NCBI RefSeq assembly: GCF_038738535.1
Contig: NZ_CP046128.1
Span: 1,798,001 to 1,862,000 of the forward strand
DNA from: Bacillus pumilus
GTDB lineage: Bacteria; Bacillota; Bacilli; Bacillales; Bacillaceae
Direction of reading: 5' to 3'
DNA: 64,000 bases
Part shown: positions 1-10,542 of the stretch, one piece after another
Numbering within the stretch: position 1 is the first letter of the stretch
How the letters are laid out: each line of letters starts with the position of its first letter
The notes under the pieces: generated by a model
Database searches by the model: none
Seen by the model: only the letters and a program-made list of their open reading frames with translations
Told to the model about the DNA's origin: nothing
Position numbers and translations under genes: made by a program

Positions 1-3000
1 TCAAACATGATCATTTCCATGTTGCACATTCTTTTGAACTGTTTCGCATCGGATGTATGGACGTAAGCTACGCCGCCAGACATGCCTGCGCCGAAGTTTT
101 TTCCGACGTCTCCTAAAATGACGACACGTCCGCCAGTCATGTATTCACAGCCGTGATCACCGATTCCTTCAACGACCACATGCACACCTGAATTACGAAC
201 GGCAAAGCGCTCACCTGCACGACCGTTAATAAAGGCTTTTCCGCTTGTCGCTCCGTAGAATGCGACGTTTCCGACAATGACGTTTTCATGTCCATTTTGT
301 ACAAAGTGATCAGAGGTTTTGACCGCAATTTTGCCTCCAGAGAGTCCTTTGCCGATATAGTCATTTGAATCACCTGTTAAATAGAGAGACATGCCCTTTG
401 GCACAAATGCGCCGAAGCTTTGTCCTGCGGAACCAGTGAACCTTAGTGTGATCGTATCCTCTGGCAAGCCTTCTTCCCCGTAGCGCTTAGACACTTCACT
501 TCCAGTAATGGTTCCGGCCACACGATTGATATTGCGAATATTCAATGATAGATCAACCGGTGTTTGATGATTCAGCGCTTCCTGTACATAAGGGAGGATT
601 TCATTCATATCCAGTGATTCATCAATTTTATGATTTTGCGGTGTTCTGAATGTACGAGCTCCTTCTGGCTGATAAAGCAGTGTTTCAAGGTCTAGCTGCC
701 CTGCTTTCCAGTGTGCTTTTGCTCGTTCACTGACTCCTAGAACATCCGTGCGTCCAATTAATTCATCCATTGATGTAAAGCCAAGTTCCGCTAAGATTTC
801 TCTTACTTCCTCTGCAATAAACATCATGAAATTCACAATGTGATCAGGGTTCCCCATGAATTTTTTGCGAAGCTCTGGATTCTGTGTAGCGACGCCGACT
901 GGGCAAGTATCTAAATGACATGCTCTCATCATCACACAGCCCAATACGACAAGTGGAGCTGTCGCAAAGCCGTATTCTTCTGCTCCTAAAATCGCAGCCA
1001 TGACAACATCGCGTCCAGTCATTAACTTGCCGTCCGTTTCAAGAACGACTCTCTCGCGAAGACCATTTAACACAAGGGTTTGATGTGCTTCTGCCAAACC
1101 GAGCTCCCAAGGAAGTCCTGTGTGTTTAATACTCGTTTTCGGCGAAGCTCCTGTGCCGCCATCGTATCCACTGATTACAATGACATCCGCCGTCCCTTTT
1201 GCTACACCTGCTGCAATCGTCCCAACGCCGGCTTTAGACACAAGCTTGACGCTGATGCGGGCATCACGGTTCGCGTTTTTCAAATCATGGATCAGCTGCG
1301 CCAAATCCTCGATGGAATAAATATCATGATGCGGCGGTGGTGAAATCAATCCGACGCCTGGTGTAGAGCCACGTACATCGGCAACCCATGGGTATACTTT
1401 ATTTCCTGGCAGCTGTCCGCCTTCTCCAGGTTTTGCTCCCTGCGCCATTTTAATTTGGAGTTCATCTGCATTGACCAAATAATGACTCTTTACGCCAAAG
1501 CGGCCGGAAGCAATTTGTTTAATCGCACTTCTGCGATCATCGCCGCGTTCATCAACTGTAAAGCGTGCAGGATCTTCTCCGCCTTCTCCGCTGTTACTTT
1601 TACCGCCAATTCGGTTCATGGCAATCGCAAGCGCTTCGTGCGCTTCTTTACTTAAAGATCCAAATGACATGGCACCTGTCTTGAATCGGCGCACGATGGA
1701 TTCAGCAGATTCAACTTCTTCCAGACGAACTGGTTTTTGTTTTGGCTGGAAAGAAAATAAATTTCTAAGGAAGCCGATTCTTTCTTCGTCCGCTGCCTTT
1801 GTATATTGCTTAAATAGATCGTAATCTTCATTGCGGCATGCCCACTGAAGCGTATGGATCGTTTTTGGATTAAAGGCATGGTGCTCTCCATTTTTTCTCC
1901 ACTGGAAATCACTGCCTGATTCGAGTGTTTGGTCAGTCGCTGCCTGATACCCTGTTTCATGACGGAGTTTTGCCTCATGTGCAATGGTCTCAAGATCGAT
2001 CCCGCCAAGCTGAGAAGCTGTTCCCGTGAAATACGCCTGAATGACGTCTTCACTAATGCCGACGGCTTCAAAGATTTGCGCTCCTCTATAGCTTTGCACA
2101 GTGGAAATTCCCACTTTAGACATGACTTTGACGACACCTTCGGTCACGCTTTTACCAAACTTTGTGACCGCTTCATCAAAGCTGAAAGAGATCGCTTCTT
2201 CTGCAATCAACTGTTTGTACGTTTCATACACAAGATAAGGATGGACCGCATCTGCTCCGTAGCCAATCAGTGCAGCAAAATGATGGACCTCTCTGACTTC
2301 TCCAGATTCAACGATCAGACTAACCTTTGTCCGTAAGCCTTGGCGTACAAGATGCTGATGCAGTGCACTGAGCGCTAGAAGCGGTGGAATCGGCACTTTT
2401 TGGTCTGTCATTTCACGATCTGAAAGGATTAATAAAGATACGCCTTCGCGGATCGCTTTTTCCGCCTCTTCAAACATCGCATCCAATCCGCGCTTTAAAT
2501 CATCGGTGAATAGAGTATGAATCGTTTTGCTTTTAAAGGCATTATGAACAATCGTTTTCAAGCCGTTAAATTGTCCACTCGTTAAGACCGGTGTATAAAG
2601 TTTAATTCTTCGGCATGAATATTCATTCGGATGTAGAATATCTCCTTCAGCACCTAACCAAGTCATGGTTGATGTCACAAGCTGCTCACGAATGGCATCA
2701 ATCGGCGGGTTCGTCACCTGTGCAAACAACTGCTTGAAATAATGAAACAGAGACTGCGCACGATCTGATAACACAACAAGCGGTGTGTCGCTTCCCATTG
2801 AACCGATTGGGTCCTTACCTTCTTCTAGTAAAGGAATTAAATATTTTTGAATGTCTTCGTACGTATAATGGAACGCACGCTGACGAGTCAATAAATCATC
2901 CATTATACTAGAATTTTCTGAATTTTCTTCCGAGCGATTGACATGAACCATTTCTTCATCAAGCCATTTTTGATAAGGAAGTTCATTCGCAATCGTGGAT

Positions 3001-4283
3001 TTCACTTCTTCGTCAGAAATAATTCGTCCTTCTTCTAAATCGATTAACAGCATTTTGCCCGGCTCAAGACGGTCTTTGTATTTGACATCCTCTTCATTTG
3101 TGTCGATCACGCCGACCTCAGAAGAGAAAATGATATGATCATCATTTGTGACGTAATATCTTGCCGGTCTTAATCCGTTTCGGTCTAAGATGGCACCGAT
3201 TTGTTTACCATCTGTAAAGGAAATGGCTGTTGGTCCATCCCACGGCTCCATGAGAGAACTATGGTATTCATAAAATGCCCGTTTCTCTTTTGACATGTGC
3301 GTGTTTTCAGTCCAAGGCTCTGGAATCAGCATCATGGCTGTATGAGCAGGTGTACGGCCTGCAAGCACAAAGAATTCAAAGGCATTGTCTAGAATGGATG
3401 AATCACTTCCGTCTGCATTCAGCACTGGCAAAATCTTGTCTAAATCGTCTCCGAAAGCTTCAGATACGAATTGTTGTTCTCTTGCTCTCATCCAATTGAT
3501 GTTTCCTCTTAATGTGTTGATTTCACCGTTGTGAATCAAGTAACGGTTTGGATGGGCTCTTTCCCATGTAGGAAATGTATTTGTACTAAATCTTGAATGA
3601 ACAAGTGAAAATGCAGAAACAAATGTTTCATCCTGAAGATCAAGATAAAAAGCATCGACTTGATCTGATGTTAAAAGCCCCTTGTATACAATGGTTTGAC
3701 TCGACAAGCTGACAAAGTAAAATTGCTTTTCCTCTGCTGTTCCCCAGTTCTCAGCCTGCTTACGAATGACATATAATTTTCTTTCAAATGACAAACGATC
3801 TGTGATGTTGTCGTTTGCCCCAATAAAGACTTGCCTCACAACCGGACAGCTCTTCGCTGCGACAGTACCAATTTTCCCGGCATCGACAGGGACTGTTCTC
3901 CAGCCAATTAATGTTTGACCTTCTTGTTTAATGAATCCGTTGATTTTTTGCTCGATGGCTTGACGCGTTTTCTCGTCATCCTCTTTTGAAAAGAAGACCA
4001 TTCCTACCCCGTAACGGCCCTTTTCAGGAAGTGCAAAGTCTTTGCAGCTTTTTCTAAAGAAAGCGTCTGGCAGCTGTACCATTAAGCCGGCACCATCACC
4101 TGTATACGGATCACTGCCTTGCCCGCCGCGGTGATCAAGCTGGCAAAGCATTTGTAATCCCTTTTTGACGATGCTGTGTGTCGCTTCCCCTTTTAAATGA
4201 GCGTACAGTCCGATTCCACATGCATCATGTTCAAATTCAGGACGGTAGAGACCTTGTGGTTGTGGTAGTTGATTATAAGTCAT
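1..4283 (-). CDS. gltA: glutamate synthase large subunit, 3' end missing
   Basis: GltA makes glutamate from glutamine and 2-oxoglutarate in the cytoplasm, together with the small subunit GltB. The start ATG (4281-4283) follows a GGGGGAG-type ribosome site. The N-terminus reads [20 protein letters not shown] and then ACGIG, so Cys22 is the expected amidotransferase nucleophile after a short propeptide. [10 protein letters not shown] and the glutamine amidotransferase class-II fold follow, then the central, FMN-binding and C-terminal glutamate synthase domains. About 1427 codons are present. The B. subtilis protein is about 1520 residues, so roughly the last 90 residues and probably gltB lie beyond the left edge. 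It is divergent from gltC, its known activator. No frameshift was seen. Confidence 0.97.
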   Translation of the reverse strand, partial: MTYNQLPQPQGLYRPEFEHDACGIGLYAHLKGEATHSIVKKGLQMLCQLDHRGGQGSDPYTGDGAGLMVQLPDAFFRKSCKDFALPEKGRYGVGMVFFSKEDDEKTRQAIEQKINGFIKQEGQTLIGWRTVPVDAGKIGTVAAKSCPVVRQVFIGANDNITDRLSFERKLYVIRKQAENWGTAEEKQFYFVSLSSQTIVYKGLLTSDQVDAFYLDLQDETFVSAFSLVHSRFSTNTFPTWERAHPNRYLIHNGEINTLRGNINWMRAREQQFVSEAFGDDLDKILPVLNADGSDSSILDNAFEFFVLAGRTPAHTAMMLIPEPWTENTHMSKEKRAFYEYHSSLMEPWDGPTAISFTDGKQIGAILDRNGLRPARYYVTNDDHIIFSSEVGVIDTNEEDVKYKDRLEPGKMLLIDLEEGRIISDEEVKSTIANELPYQKWLDEEMVHVNRSEENSENSSIMDDLLTRQRAFHYTYEDIQKYLIPLLEEGKDPIGSMGSDTPLVVLSDRAQSLFHYFKQLFAQVTNPPIDAIREQLVTSTMTWLGAEGDILHPNEYSCRRIKLYTPVLTSGQFNGLKTIVHNAFKSKTIHTLFTDDLKRGLDAMFEEAEKAIREGVSLLILSDREMTDQKVPIPPLLALSALHQHLVRQGLRTKVSLIVESGEVREVHHFAALIGYGADAVHPYLVYETYKQLIAEEAISFSFDEAVTKFGKSVTEGVVKVMSKVGISTVQSYRGAQIFEAVGISEDVIQAYFTGTASQLGGIDLETIAHEAKLRHETGYQAATDQTLESGSDFQWRKNGEHHAFNPKTIHTLQWACRNEDYDLFKQYTKAADEERIGFLRNLFSFQPKQKPVRLEEVESAESIVRRFKTGAMSFGSLSKEAHEALAIAMNRIGGKSNSGEGGEDPARFTVDERGDDRRSAIKQIASGRFGVKSHYLVNADELQIKMAQGAKPGEGGQLPGNKVYPWVADVRGSTPGVGLISPPPHHDIYSIEDLAQLIHDLKNANRDARISVKLVSKAGVGTIAAGVAKGTADVIVISGYDGGTGASPKTSIKHTGLPWELGLAEAHQTLVLNGLRERVVLETDGKLMTGRDVVMAAILGAEEYGFATAPLVVLGCVMMRACHLDTCPVGVATQNPELRKKFMGNPDHIVNFMMFIAEEVREILAELGFTSMDELIGRTDVLGVSERAKAHWKAGQLDLETLLYQPEGARTFRTPQNHKIDESLDMNEILPYVQEALNHQTPVDLSLNIRNINRVAGTITGSEVSKRYGEEGLPEDTITLRFTGSAGQSFGAFVPKGMSLYLTGDSNDYIGKGLSGGKIAVKTSDHFVQNGHENVIVGNVAFYGATSGKAFINGRAGERFAVRNSGVHVVVEGIGDHGCEYMTGGRVVILGDVGKNFGAGMSGGVAYVHTSDAKQFKRMCNMEMIMF

Positions 4284-4350
4284 CGTTTCTCTCCCCCGTT
4301 TAAAAGATCCGTTTTTTCACAGTCATAAAATCTCACAAACTCTGTAACTT

Positions 4351-4379
4351 ATTTTAAGTTTTCAAATTAATATAAACAA
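4351..4379 (-). promoter_or_regulatory. sigma-A promoter of gltA
   Basis: On the minus strand TTGTTT (4374-4379) and TAAAAT (4351-4356) are separated by exactly 17 bp. This places the start of transcription near 4344 and leaves a leader of about 60 nt. The GltC box at 4401-4415 is then centred about 64 bp upstream of the start, the position reported for Box I in B. subtilis. The hexamers are seen; the start site is inferred. Confidence 0.7.
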
Positions 4380-4400
4380 TATATAATTTAGATGAAAACA

Positions 4401-4415
4401 ATCTCTTTTTGAGAT
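4401..4415. promoter_or_regulatory. GltC Box I operator
   Basis: A perfect dyad ATCTC-TTTTT-GAGAT matches the ATCTC-N5-GAGAT pattern known for the LysR-type regulator GltC. It sits between the divergent gltA and gltC genes, just upstream of the gltC ATG and about 64 bp upstream of the inferred gltA start. The placement suits both activation of gltA and negative autoregulation of gltC. Confidence 0.85.
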
Positions 4416-4436
4416 AGATGGGTGTGAAGTGTAAAA

Positions 4437-5339
4437 ATGGAGCTTCGTCAGTTGCGTTATTTTGTAGAAGTCGCAGACCGTGAGCACGTGTCAGAAGCGG
4501 CTGAAAACTTACATGTCGCCCAATCTGCTATCAGCCGGCAGATTGCGAATTTAGAAGAAGAACTTGGAGTGGCCTTATTCGAACGAGAAGGCCGAAATAT
4601 CAAATTAACGAAAATCGGCAGACAATTTTTAGATCATGTCAGAACGGCACTAAAAGCCATTGATTATGCGAAAGAGCAAATTGATGAATACTTAGATCCG
4701 CACAAAGGAACGGTGAATATCGGCTTTCCTACAAGTCTAGCAAGCCAAGTGCTTCCTTCAGTCATTTCCGCCTTTAAGCAGGAATATCCAGAGGTCGATT
4801 TTTTACTTCGTCAAGGATCATATAAATTTCTCATTGAAGCTGTAAAAAATCGGGATATTGATCTCGCCTTTTTAGGACCCGTACCGACAAACGATCCTCA
4901 AATAGAAGGAAATATTTTGTTTTCAGAAAGCATTTATGCCCTTTTGCCGGTTAGCCACCCCTTTAGCGGACAAAAGAGTATTCATTTAAGTGATTTAAGA
5001 AAGGATCATTTCGTGTTATTTCCTGAAGGGTATGTGCTGAGACAAATTGCAGTTGATGCTTGCAAGCAGGCAGGCTATAAGCCAACCATTTCATCTGAAG
5101 GAGAGGATTTAGACGCCATTAAAGGTCTTGTATCAGCGGGTATGGGCGTTACCTTATTACCCGAAAGCGCCTTTTATGAAACCACACCGCGATTTACAGC
5201 GAAAATTCCGATCGATTTTCCGCAAGTGAGAAGAACTGTTGGAATTATTGCGTCTAAGTCACGAGAAATGTCTCCTTCTGCCCATGATTTTTATGTGTTT
5301 GTGAAGGATTTCTTTTCTAAAATTGAACAATATAAATAA
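4437..5339 (+). CDS. gltC: LysR-type activator of glutamate synthase
   Basis: GltC activates the divergent gltA (gltAB) promoter when nitrogen and carbon signals allow glutamate synthesis. The 300-residue protein has an N-terminal LysR winged helix-turn-helix (residues about 1-60, MELRQLRYFVEVAD, then AAENLHVAQSAISRQI) and a periplasmic-binding-protein-like effector domain (about 90-295). Length and start match the B. subtilis protein. The gene overlaps its own regulatory region: Box I ends 21 bp upstream of the ATG. A weak sigma-A promoter (TTCAAA 4361-4366, 17 bp, TAATTT 4384-4389) can be drawn for it, which Box I would cover just downstream, consistent with autorepression. Confidence 0.95.
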   Translation: MELRQLRYFVEVADREHVSEAAENLHVAQSAISRQIANLEEELGVALFEREGRNIKLTKIGRQFLDHVRTALKAIDYAKEQIDEYLDPHKGTVNIGFPTSLASQVLPSVISAFKQEYPEVDFLLRQGSYKFLIEAVKNRDIDLAFLGPVPTNDPQIEGNILFSESIYALLPVSHPFSGQKSIHLSDLRKDHFVLFPEGYVLRQIAVDACKQAGYKPTISSEGEDLDAIKGLVSAGMGVTLLPESAFYETTPRFTAKIPIDFPQVRRTVGIIASKSREMSPSAHDFYVFVKDFFSKIEQYK

Positions 5340-5433
5340 TTTATTAAAACAGGACATTTCATTTGTGGAAATAATCCCTCTTTGTATATGATGGGTTACA
5401 GAACAACACACTATATGGAAGAAAGGTATTCGT

Positions 5434-7167
5434 ATGAAATCAATTTTATCGTTTTTAAAGCCGTATCGGCTGTCCGTTGTGTCCATTGTTATCCTCACCT
5501 TTTTAAGCAGCATGCTCCAGCTGTATTTACCGACGCTTACGGCAGATATCGTCGATGTCGGAATCGTCCAAGGAGATATTGCTTACATATGGAAGGTTGG
5601 CGGCTGGATGGTGGCCTGTTCTTTACTTGCCATCTTGCTCACGATCTGGAAGTCTTACTTGTCATCAAAGACTGCACTTGGCTTCGGGCGTGATATGAGA
5701 AGACAGCTGTTTGTGCATGTCGAACAATTTTCACTAGAAGAATTTCAAAGGATCGGGACGTCTTCCTTTATTACAAGATCAACAAATGATGTGAAACAAG
5801 TCCAAGATGTCACGATCATGATTTTACAAATGATGACGAGAGCACCGCTCATGCTTGTGGGCGGAATTATTTTGGCTGTATCCCGAGATGCTGTCCTGTC
5901 TCTCATTTTTTTAGCAGCTCTTCCCCTTCTTGGCGGATTTATCTATTTGGTATCGAGAAAAGCCATTCCATTATTCGGCCAGCTTCAGAAGAAAACAGAC
6001 CGGCTGAATTTAATTATGCGAGAATCTCTTTCAGGCATCCGGGTCATTCGTGCTTTTAACCGTGTAGATGATGAAAAGGAGCGTTTTCAAGAAGCCAACA
6101 CATCCTACAAGGATACTGGCCTTAGAGTCAACCGATTAATGGCTTACTTGTTTCCATTTATGCTGATCATCATGAACTTCACGAATATCGGCATTGTCTG
6201 GCTAGGTGCAAACCGAATTGATGCCGGAGAGATGGAAGTTGGGAATCTCATTGCTTTCATTCAATATGCGATGATGATTTTAATGGCACTTATTATGCTG
6301 TCGATGAGCTTTATTATGGTTCCAAGAGCACAAGCATCAGCTAAACGCATGAACGAAGTGTTAAACATGGAACCGAAGATTAAAGACAATGAAGGAACTG
6401 TTATTGACCTGCGCGCGCCAGCCCAATCCATTCGTTTTGAAGATGTGTCATTTTATTACTCAAATGCTGAGAAACCGGCAGTTCAAGACATTACGTTTGA
6501 AGCCAAAACTGGCGAAACGACAGCTATTATCGGAAGTACAGGTTCTGGGAAAACCACTCTTCTCCAGCTGATGACACGCTTTTATGAAGCAACAGATGGC
6601 CGGATTACACTAGATGGTGTAGACATTAGAGAGCTGCCTCAGGAGAAACTAAGAAGCCAGATGGGCTATGTCTCTCAAAAAGCGGTTTTATTTAGCGGCA
6701 CCATTGCCGATAATGTGCGTTTTGGCAGGCAGGATGCAAGCGATGAGGACGTCTGGCAAGCGCTGCGAACGGCGCAGGCAGAAGAATTTGTTTTGCAAAA
6801 AGATGGCGGAATCAATGCGGAAATTGACCAGGGTGGATCGAATCTATCTGGCGGTCAAAAGCAGCGTCTTTCTATTGCAAGAGCGCTAGTGAGAAAGCCG
6901 TCATTCTATCTGTTTGACGATAGTTTCTCAGCACTTGATTACAAAACAGATGCGAAGCTTCGGGCATCATTAGAAGCTGAAAAAGCGCATGCAGCCCTCA
7001 TCATTGTGGCGCAAAGAATCAGCACAGTGAAGCATAGTGATAAAATCATCGTACTAGATGATGGGAAAATCGCAGGTATCGGAACACATGAACAATTACT
7101 GAAGGACAATCTTGTCTATCAAGAGATTGTTGCATCCCAGGAAGGTCAGGAGGTGGAGCGAGGATGA
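5434..7167 (+). CDS. yfiB: ABC exporter half-transporter, degenerate ATP site
   Basis: This is one half of a heterodimeric ABC exporter of the multidrug type. An N-terminal six-helix membrane domain (residues about 1-310) is followed by an ATPase domain with Walker A GSTGSGKT, signature LSGGQ and Walker B YLFDDS. The Walker B carries Asp where the catalytic Glu is expected, the usual mark of the degenerate subunit in pairs such as LmrC/LmrD or TM287/288. At 577 residues it is close to B. subtilis YfiB (about 573). Its stop overlaps the start of the next gene (ATGA), so the two are translationally coupled. A GGAAGAAAGG ribosome site lies 7 nt before the ATG. The substrate is unknown; export of drugs or lipids is inferred from family. 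Confidence 0.88.
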   Translation: MKSILSFLKPYRLSVVSIVILTFLSSMLQLYLPTLTADIVDVGIVQGDIAYIWKVGGWMVACSLLAILLTIWKSYLSSKTALGFGRDMRRQLFVHVEQFSLEEFQRIGTSSFITRSTNDVKQVQDVTIMILQMMTRAPLMLVGGIILAVSRDAVLSLIFLAALPLLGGFIYLVSRKAIPLFGQLQKKTDRLNLIMRESLSGIRVIRAFNRVDDEKERFQEANTSYKDTGLRVNRLMAYLFPFMLIIMNFTNIGIVWLGANRIDAGEMEVGNLIAFIQYAMMILMALIMLSMSFIMVPRAQASAKRMNEVLNMEPKIKDNEGTVIDLRAPAQSIRFEDVSFYYSNAEKPAVQDITFEAKTGETTAIIGSTGSGKTTLLQLMTRFYEATDGRITLDGVDIRELPQEKLRSQMGYVSQKAVLFSGTIADNVRFGRQDASDEDVWQALRTAQAEEFVLQKDGGINAEIDQGGSNLSGGQKQRLSIARALVRKPSFYLFDDSFSALDYKTDAKLRASLEAEKAHAALIIVAQRISTVKHSDKIIVLDDGKIAGIGTHEQLLKDNLVYQEIVASQEGQEVERG

Positions 7168-8993
7168 GTAAGAAAATGTCTTCCGGCATGGGCCATAAAG
7201 GCGGCCACCCTAGAGGACCTGTCACAAAACCGAAGGAATTTAAGAAAACACTGCTTCGTTTGATTGGTTATTTAAAACCGAGGAAAATTCAATTGATCAT
7301 TGTCTTCATTGCAGCGGTCGGTTCAACCGTCTTTAACGTCATTAGTCCAAAGCTGCTAGGGGATGCCACCTCTTCCCTGTTTGACAGCTTTACTCAAGGA
7401 ACAGCTGTTCAATTTGATGTCATTTCACGTATTTTATTACTGCTTGTCGCGCTATATGTCATTGCCTCTCTCTTTTCATTCGTTCAGCAATATGTGATGG
7501 CGGGTGTCTCCCAACAGACCATTGCTGAATTACGGCAAGAAGCAAATGACAAGCTCACACGTCTCCCCCTTCGGTATTTTGATAAAACAACCCATGGGGA
7601 CACGCTGAGCCGTGTGATGAATGATATCGATAATATTAATACATCGCTTCAGCAGGCACTCACCCAAGTGATTACATCTGTCATTACGGTCATTGGGATT
7701 GTCGTCATGATGCTATTGATTAGTCCGCTATTGACCTTGCTTGTTTGTTTAACGCTGCCGCTCAGCCTGTTTGCGATTCGCGGCATTACGTCATTTTCTC
7801 AAAAGCATTTTAAAGCGCAGCAAAAAGAGCTCGGGATGATCAACGGACATATTAATGAAATGTTCTCAGGGCATCAAACGGTTCGTGCGTATGGCTACGA
7901 AAAGAAAGCGATTGATACGTTTGATCAATTAAACGAACAGCTGTATGAATCATCAAGGAAAGCGCAGTTCATTTCTGGTTTAATGATGCCATTGATGACG
8001 TTTATCGGGAACCTTGGCTATGTGGCAGTCAGTGTAGCCGGCGGTATTCTTGTCATTAATGGGAATATTCGTGTCGGAGATGTGCAGGCGTTTATCCAAT
8101 ACACGCAGCAAATGTCTCAACCGCTCGTGCAGGCATCAAGCGTCGCCAACTTGGTTCAATCAGCGATTGCTTCTGCTGAAAGGGTATTTGAAATCCTCGA
8201 TGAGGAAGAAGAAAGTGCCGAGGAAGATGCAGCAATTGATCTTGAATCACTTTCAGGCGATGTGAGCTTTGAACAAGTTCAATTTGGGTATGAAAAAGAC
8301 CATCCGATTATTAAAGATTTGACTTTAGATGTAAAAGAAGGACAAACGGTTGCTATTGTCGGGCCAACAGGCGCTGGAAAAACAACCATCATCAATCTTT
8401 TAATGCGTTTCTATGAATTAGATCAAGGCTCTATCCGCATCGGCGGCGTCAAAACAACTGACCTCAGCCGTCAGCAAGTACGCGACTTATTTGCGATGGT
8501 TCTTCAGGATACGTGGCTTTTTGAAGGAACGATTCACGACAATATTGCCTATGGCAGGCAGAACGTCTCAAAAGAGGATGTCATCAAAGCCGCCAAACAT
8601 GCTTATGCTGATGACTTCATCCGCACACTACCAGACGGATATGACACACTCTTAACAGAAGATGCCGGCAATCTGTCCCAAGGTCAGCGCCAGCTGTTAA
8701 CCATCGCCCGTGCGATTTTATCTGATCCAAAGATCTTGATATTAGATGAAGCGACGAGCAGTGTGGATACACGGACAGAGATGCACATTCAAAAAGCGAT
8801 GAATGAATTGATGAAAGGCAGAACGAGCTTCGTCATTGCACACAGGCTGTCGACGATCAAGGATGCAGACCTTATTCTAGTCATGAAAGATGGCACCATC
8901 ATTGAAAAAGGAACGCACAGTGAACTCTTGAAACAAAAAGGCTTTTATGCAGACTTATATATGAGCCAATTTTCGGAGAATCAAGTGGGTTAA
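7164..8993 (+). CDS. yfiC: ABC exporter half-transporter, catalytic ATP site
   Basis: This is the partner subunit of the preceding half-transporter. A Gly/His-rich cytoplasmic N-terminus (first about 25 residues) precedes six membrane helices (about 40-340) and an ATPase domain with Walker A GPTGAGKT, Walker B ILILDEATS with a normal catalytic Glu, and an altered signature NLSQGQRQ. Swapping a consensus Walker B with a degenerate signature complements the first subunit, as in known heterodimeric exporters. At 609 residues it fits B. subtilis YfiC (about 604). The 4-bp overlap with yfiB argues for a 1:1 complex. A strong terminator follows. Confidence 0.88.
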   Translation: MSKKMSSGMGHKGGHPRGPVTKPKEFKKTLLRLIGYLKPRKIQLIIVFIAAVGSTVFNVISPKLLGDATSSLFDSFTQGTAVQFDVISRILLLLVALYVIASLFSFVQQYVMAGVSQQTIAELRQEANDKLTRLPLRYFDKTTHGDTLSRVMNDIDNINTSLQQALTQVITSVITVIGIVVMMLLISPLLTLLVCLTLPLSLFAIRGITSFSQKHFKAQQKELGMINGHINEMFSGHQTVRAYGYEKKAIDTFDQLNEQLYESSRKAQFISGLMMPLMTFIGNLGYVAVSVAGGILVINGNIRVGDVQAFIQYTQQMSQPLVQASSVANLVQSAIASAERVFEILDEEEESAEEDAAIDLESLSGDVSFEQVQFGYEKDHPIIKDLTLDVKEGQTVAIVGPTGAGKTTIINLLMRFYELDQGSIRIGGVKTTDLSRQQVRDLFAMVLQDTWLFEGTIHDNIAYGRQNVSKEDVIKAAKHAYADDFIRTLPDGYDTLLTEDAGNLSQGQRQLLTIARAILSDPKILILDEATSSVDTRTEMHIQKAMNELMKGRTSFVIAHRLSTIKDADLILVMKDGTIIEKGTHSELLKQKGFYADLYMSQFSENQVG

Positions 8994-9001
8994 ATATAAA
9001 G

Positions 9002-9041
9002 AGAGGATAGACACGCGCCCATGCGGTCTATCCTCTTTTTT
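9002..9041 (+). terminator. rho-independent terminator after yfiC
   Basis: An 11-bp perfect stem, AGAGGATAGAC (9002-9012) with GTCTATCCTCT (9026-9036), is followed by a T-run on the plus strand. It lies between the yfiC stop and the convergent regulator gene. Confidence 0.85.
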
Positions 9042-9042
9042 G

Positions 9043-9864
9043 TTAATCAGCTCGCTTTTTCACTTTTACACTGAGTTTCGTTATATACTCTGCTTCATCT
9101 TTAGACATGAGTGAATGAAGCAAATACTCCTCAAATACATCTCCATCCAGCATCATTTCCTCTTTCTCGATTTCATCTAACAAGCGCGAATAAGCAGACT
9201 CAATCTCCTCATATGATCCTTGATCATACATCACAGCATAGAGGCCCGCAGGTTTTTTAACTGCTCCTGGCGCTTCCATTCGGCAAAACAGCTGATCTGA
9301 CTGATGATAGTGACGCTGAAGAAACTGCTCCTTTTTTAAGACAGCACCATTTGCCGCAGCACCTTTTATACCAATTCCCTTTAGAAATTTTCCAACAATA
9401 CGTGATATTTCTTCTACGGATGTATTCATGTCAATTGGGTTCGATGCACTTAATACAACAGGTTCTTCTGGCATCTCTTGAAACAGAACCTCTCCTATTT
9501 TTATAGATGATAGTTCTTGCGTCGTCTCCATCACCCGCATAAGAAAAGACTGGATATCTTGAAGTTTTTCAATCTCTTGTTTGACCTTTTCTACTTGTTC
9601 GGCTGCTAGGCTTTGAAGCCTTTCGCGGGAAGGCTCTGTAAAATATTGTTTTAACTCTTTTATCGGAAATTGAACAGCTCGAAGGGATTGAATCGCTATA
9701 AAATGATCAAATTGCTCGAGTGTATAGTAACGGTACCCATTTTCATGGACACCAGCTGGCTTAAATAAATCAATTTTATCGTAATAAAACAGGGTATCTT
9801 TTTTTACATCAAATAGCTTGGCAAATTCTCCAGTGAAAAACGTTTTTTGCACATCATTGATCAT
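9043..9864 (-). CDS. MerR-family regulator with GyrI-like effector domain
   Basis: This is a probable multidrug- or small-molecule-sensing transcription regulator. The N-terminus carries a MerR winged helix (FFTGEFAKLFDVKKDTLFYY, then YRYYTLEQFDHF; residues about 7-75), a helical dimerisation stretch (about 80-125) and a C-terminal domain (about 130-270) of the GyrI/BmrR effector-binding type. That architecture resembles BmrR and BltR of B. subtilis. The start chosen is the ATG at 9862-9864 with GAGAGGAG a few nt upstream; a longer reading frame upstream has no ribosome site and would cover the divergent promoter. The length is 273 residues. It is divergent from a GNAT acetyltransferase whose promoter has a classic MerR 19-bp spacer, so that gene is the likely target. 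Confidence 0.82.
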   Translation of the reverse strand: MINDVQKTFFTGEFAKLFDVKKDTLFYYDKIDLFKPAGVHENGYRYYTLEQFDHFIAIQSLRAVQFPIKELKQYFTEPSRERLQSLAAEQVEKVKQEIEKLQDIQSFLMRVMETTQELSSIKIGEVLFQEMPEEPVVLSASNPIDMNTSVEEISRIVGKFLKGIGIKGAAANGAVLKKEQFLQRHYHQSDQLFCRMEAPGAVKKPAGLYAVMYDQGSYEEIESAYSRLLDEIEKEEMMLDGDVFEEYLLHSLMSKDEAEYITKLSVKVKKRAD

Positions 9865-9880
9865 GATTAAGGCTCCTCTC

Positions 9881-9911
9881 TTGACTATGGAGTTACTCCA
9901 CCCTTTATCAT
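9881..9911 (+). promoter_or_regulatory. MerR-type promoter with 19-bp spacer and dyad
   Basis: TTGACT (9881-9886) and TATCAT (9906-9911) on the plus strand are separated by 19 bp. The spacer contains a perfect 13-bp inverted repeat, TGGAG-TTA-CTCCA (9888-9900). A long spacer with a central dyad is the hallmark of promoters that MerR proteins activate by untwisting DNA. It points at the acetyltransferase gene starting at 9955 and abuts the divergent MerR-family gene. Confidence 0.85.
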
Positions 9912-9954
9912 GATAACATGCAGAACCACCACTACGCTGGGAAAGGATAAAAAC

Positions 9955-10524
9955 ATGAACAACATAACTCAACATGAAGTGACATTAGAAATTGCAAATA
10001 AAGAGGATTTCCCTTTTATGAAAAAAGAGCTGCAGAAAGCTTTTACAGCTGGCGTGATCGACGCATTTGGCGATGCGCATGATGGACCGATTCCTCCAGA
10101 TGAAGTGATTGATGAATCTTTTCAATCAAATGAACACATTGTTTATCATATTAAGCTAAATGGTGAAAAGGCAGGCGGAGTTGTCATTAAAATCAACAAA
10201 GAGACCCATCACAACTCAGTTGACCTATTATACATCTCTTCATCCTCACACGGAAAAGGCATTGGTCAGGCAGCATGGAAAGCCATTGAGGCGCAATATC
10301 CAGAAACGATGGTATGGGAGGTTGTGACTCCGTATTTTGAAAAACGCAACATTCATTTTTATGTCAATAAGTGCGGCTTTCAAATTGTTGAATTTTATCA
10401 CATGAAACATCCAGATCCGAACGCACCTCATGCAGATGATCAAGAAAATGAGCCATCAGCACCTGAGGAATTTGAATTCTTTAAATTTGAGAAAGTCATG
10501 AAGAAAACTTGCTCTAACAAATGA
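9955..10524 (+). CDS. GNAT-family N-acetyltransferase
   Basis: The protein is predicted to transfer an acetyl group from acetyl-CoA to a small molecule or peptide. The central part shows the GNAT fold: LLYISSSSHGKGIGQAAW matches the acetyl-CoA-binding motif A (R/Q-x-x-G-x-G/A pattern as HGKGIG) and the end of the domain has YVNKCGFQIVEFYH. The C-terminal tail is acidic and proline-rich. The start is the ATG at 9955 with GGGAAAGG 8 nt upstream; an upstream in-frame ATG at 9910 lies inside the promoter. The length is 189 residues. Its promoter is of MerR type and the divergent regulator is a drug-sensing MerR protein, which suggests a role in detoxifying the inducer. The substrate is unknown. 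Confidence 0.8.
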   Translation: MNNITQHEVTLEIANKEDFPFMKKELQKAFTAGVIDAFGDAHDGPIPPDEVIDESFQSNEHIVYHIKLNGEKAGGVVIKINKETHHNSVDLLYISSSSHGKGIGQAAWKAIEAQYPETMVWEVVTPYFEKRNIHFYVNKCGFQIVEFYHMKHPDPNAPHADDQENEPSAPEEFEFFKFEKVMKKTCSNK

Positions 10525-10542
10525 AAATCTTCATCATACACT

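Noticed and set aside
1652-2137. 161-residue minus-strand frame
   Set aside because: It lies inside gltA in a different frame of the same strand and has no ribosome site.
9910-9954. Longer N-terminus for the GNAT acetyltransferase
   Set aside because: This start falls in the promoter -10 element; the ATG at 9955 has a proper ribosome site.
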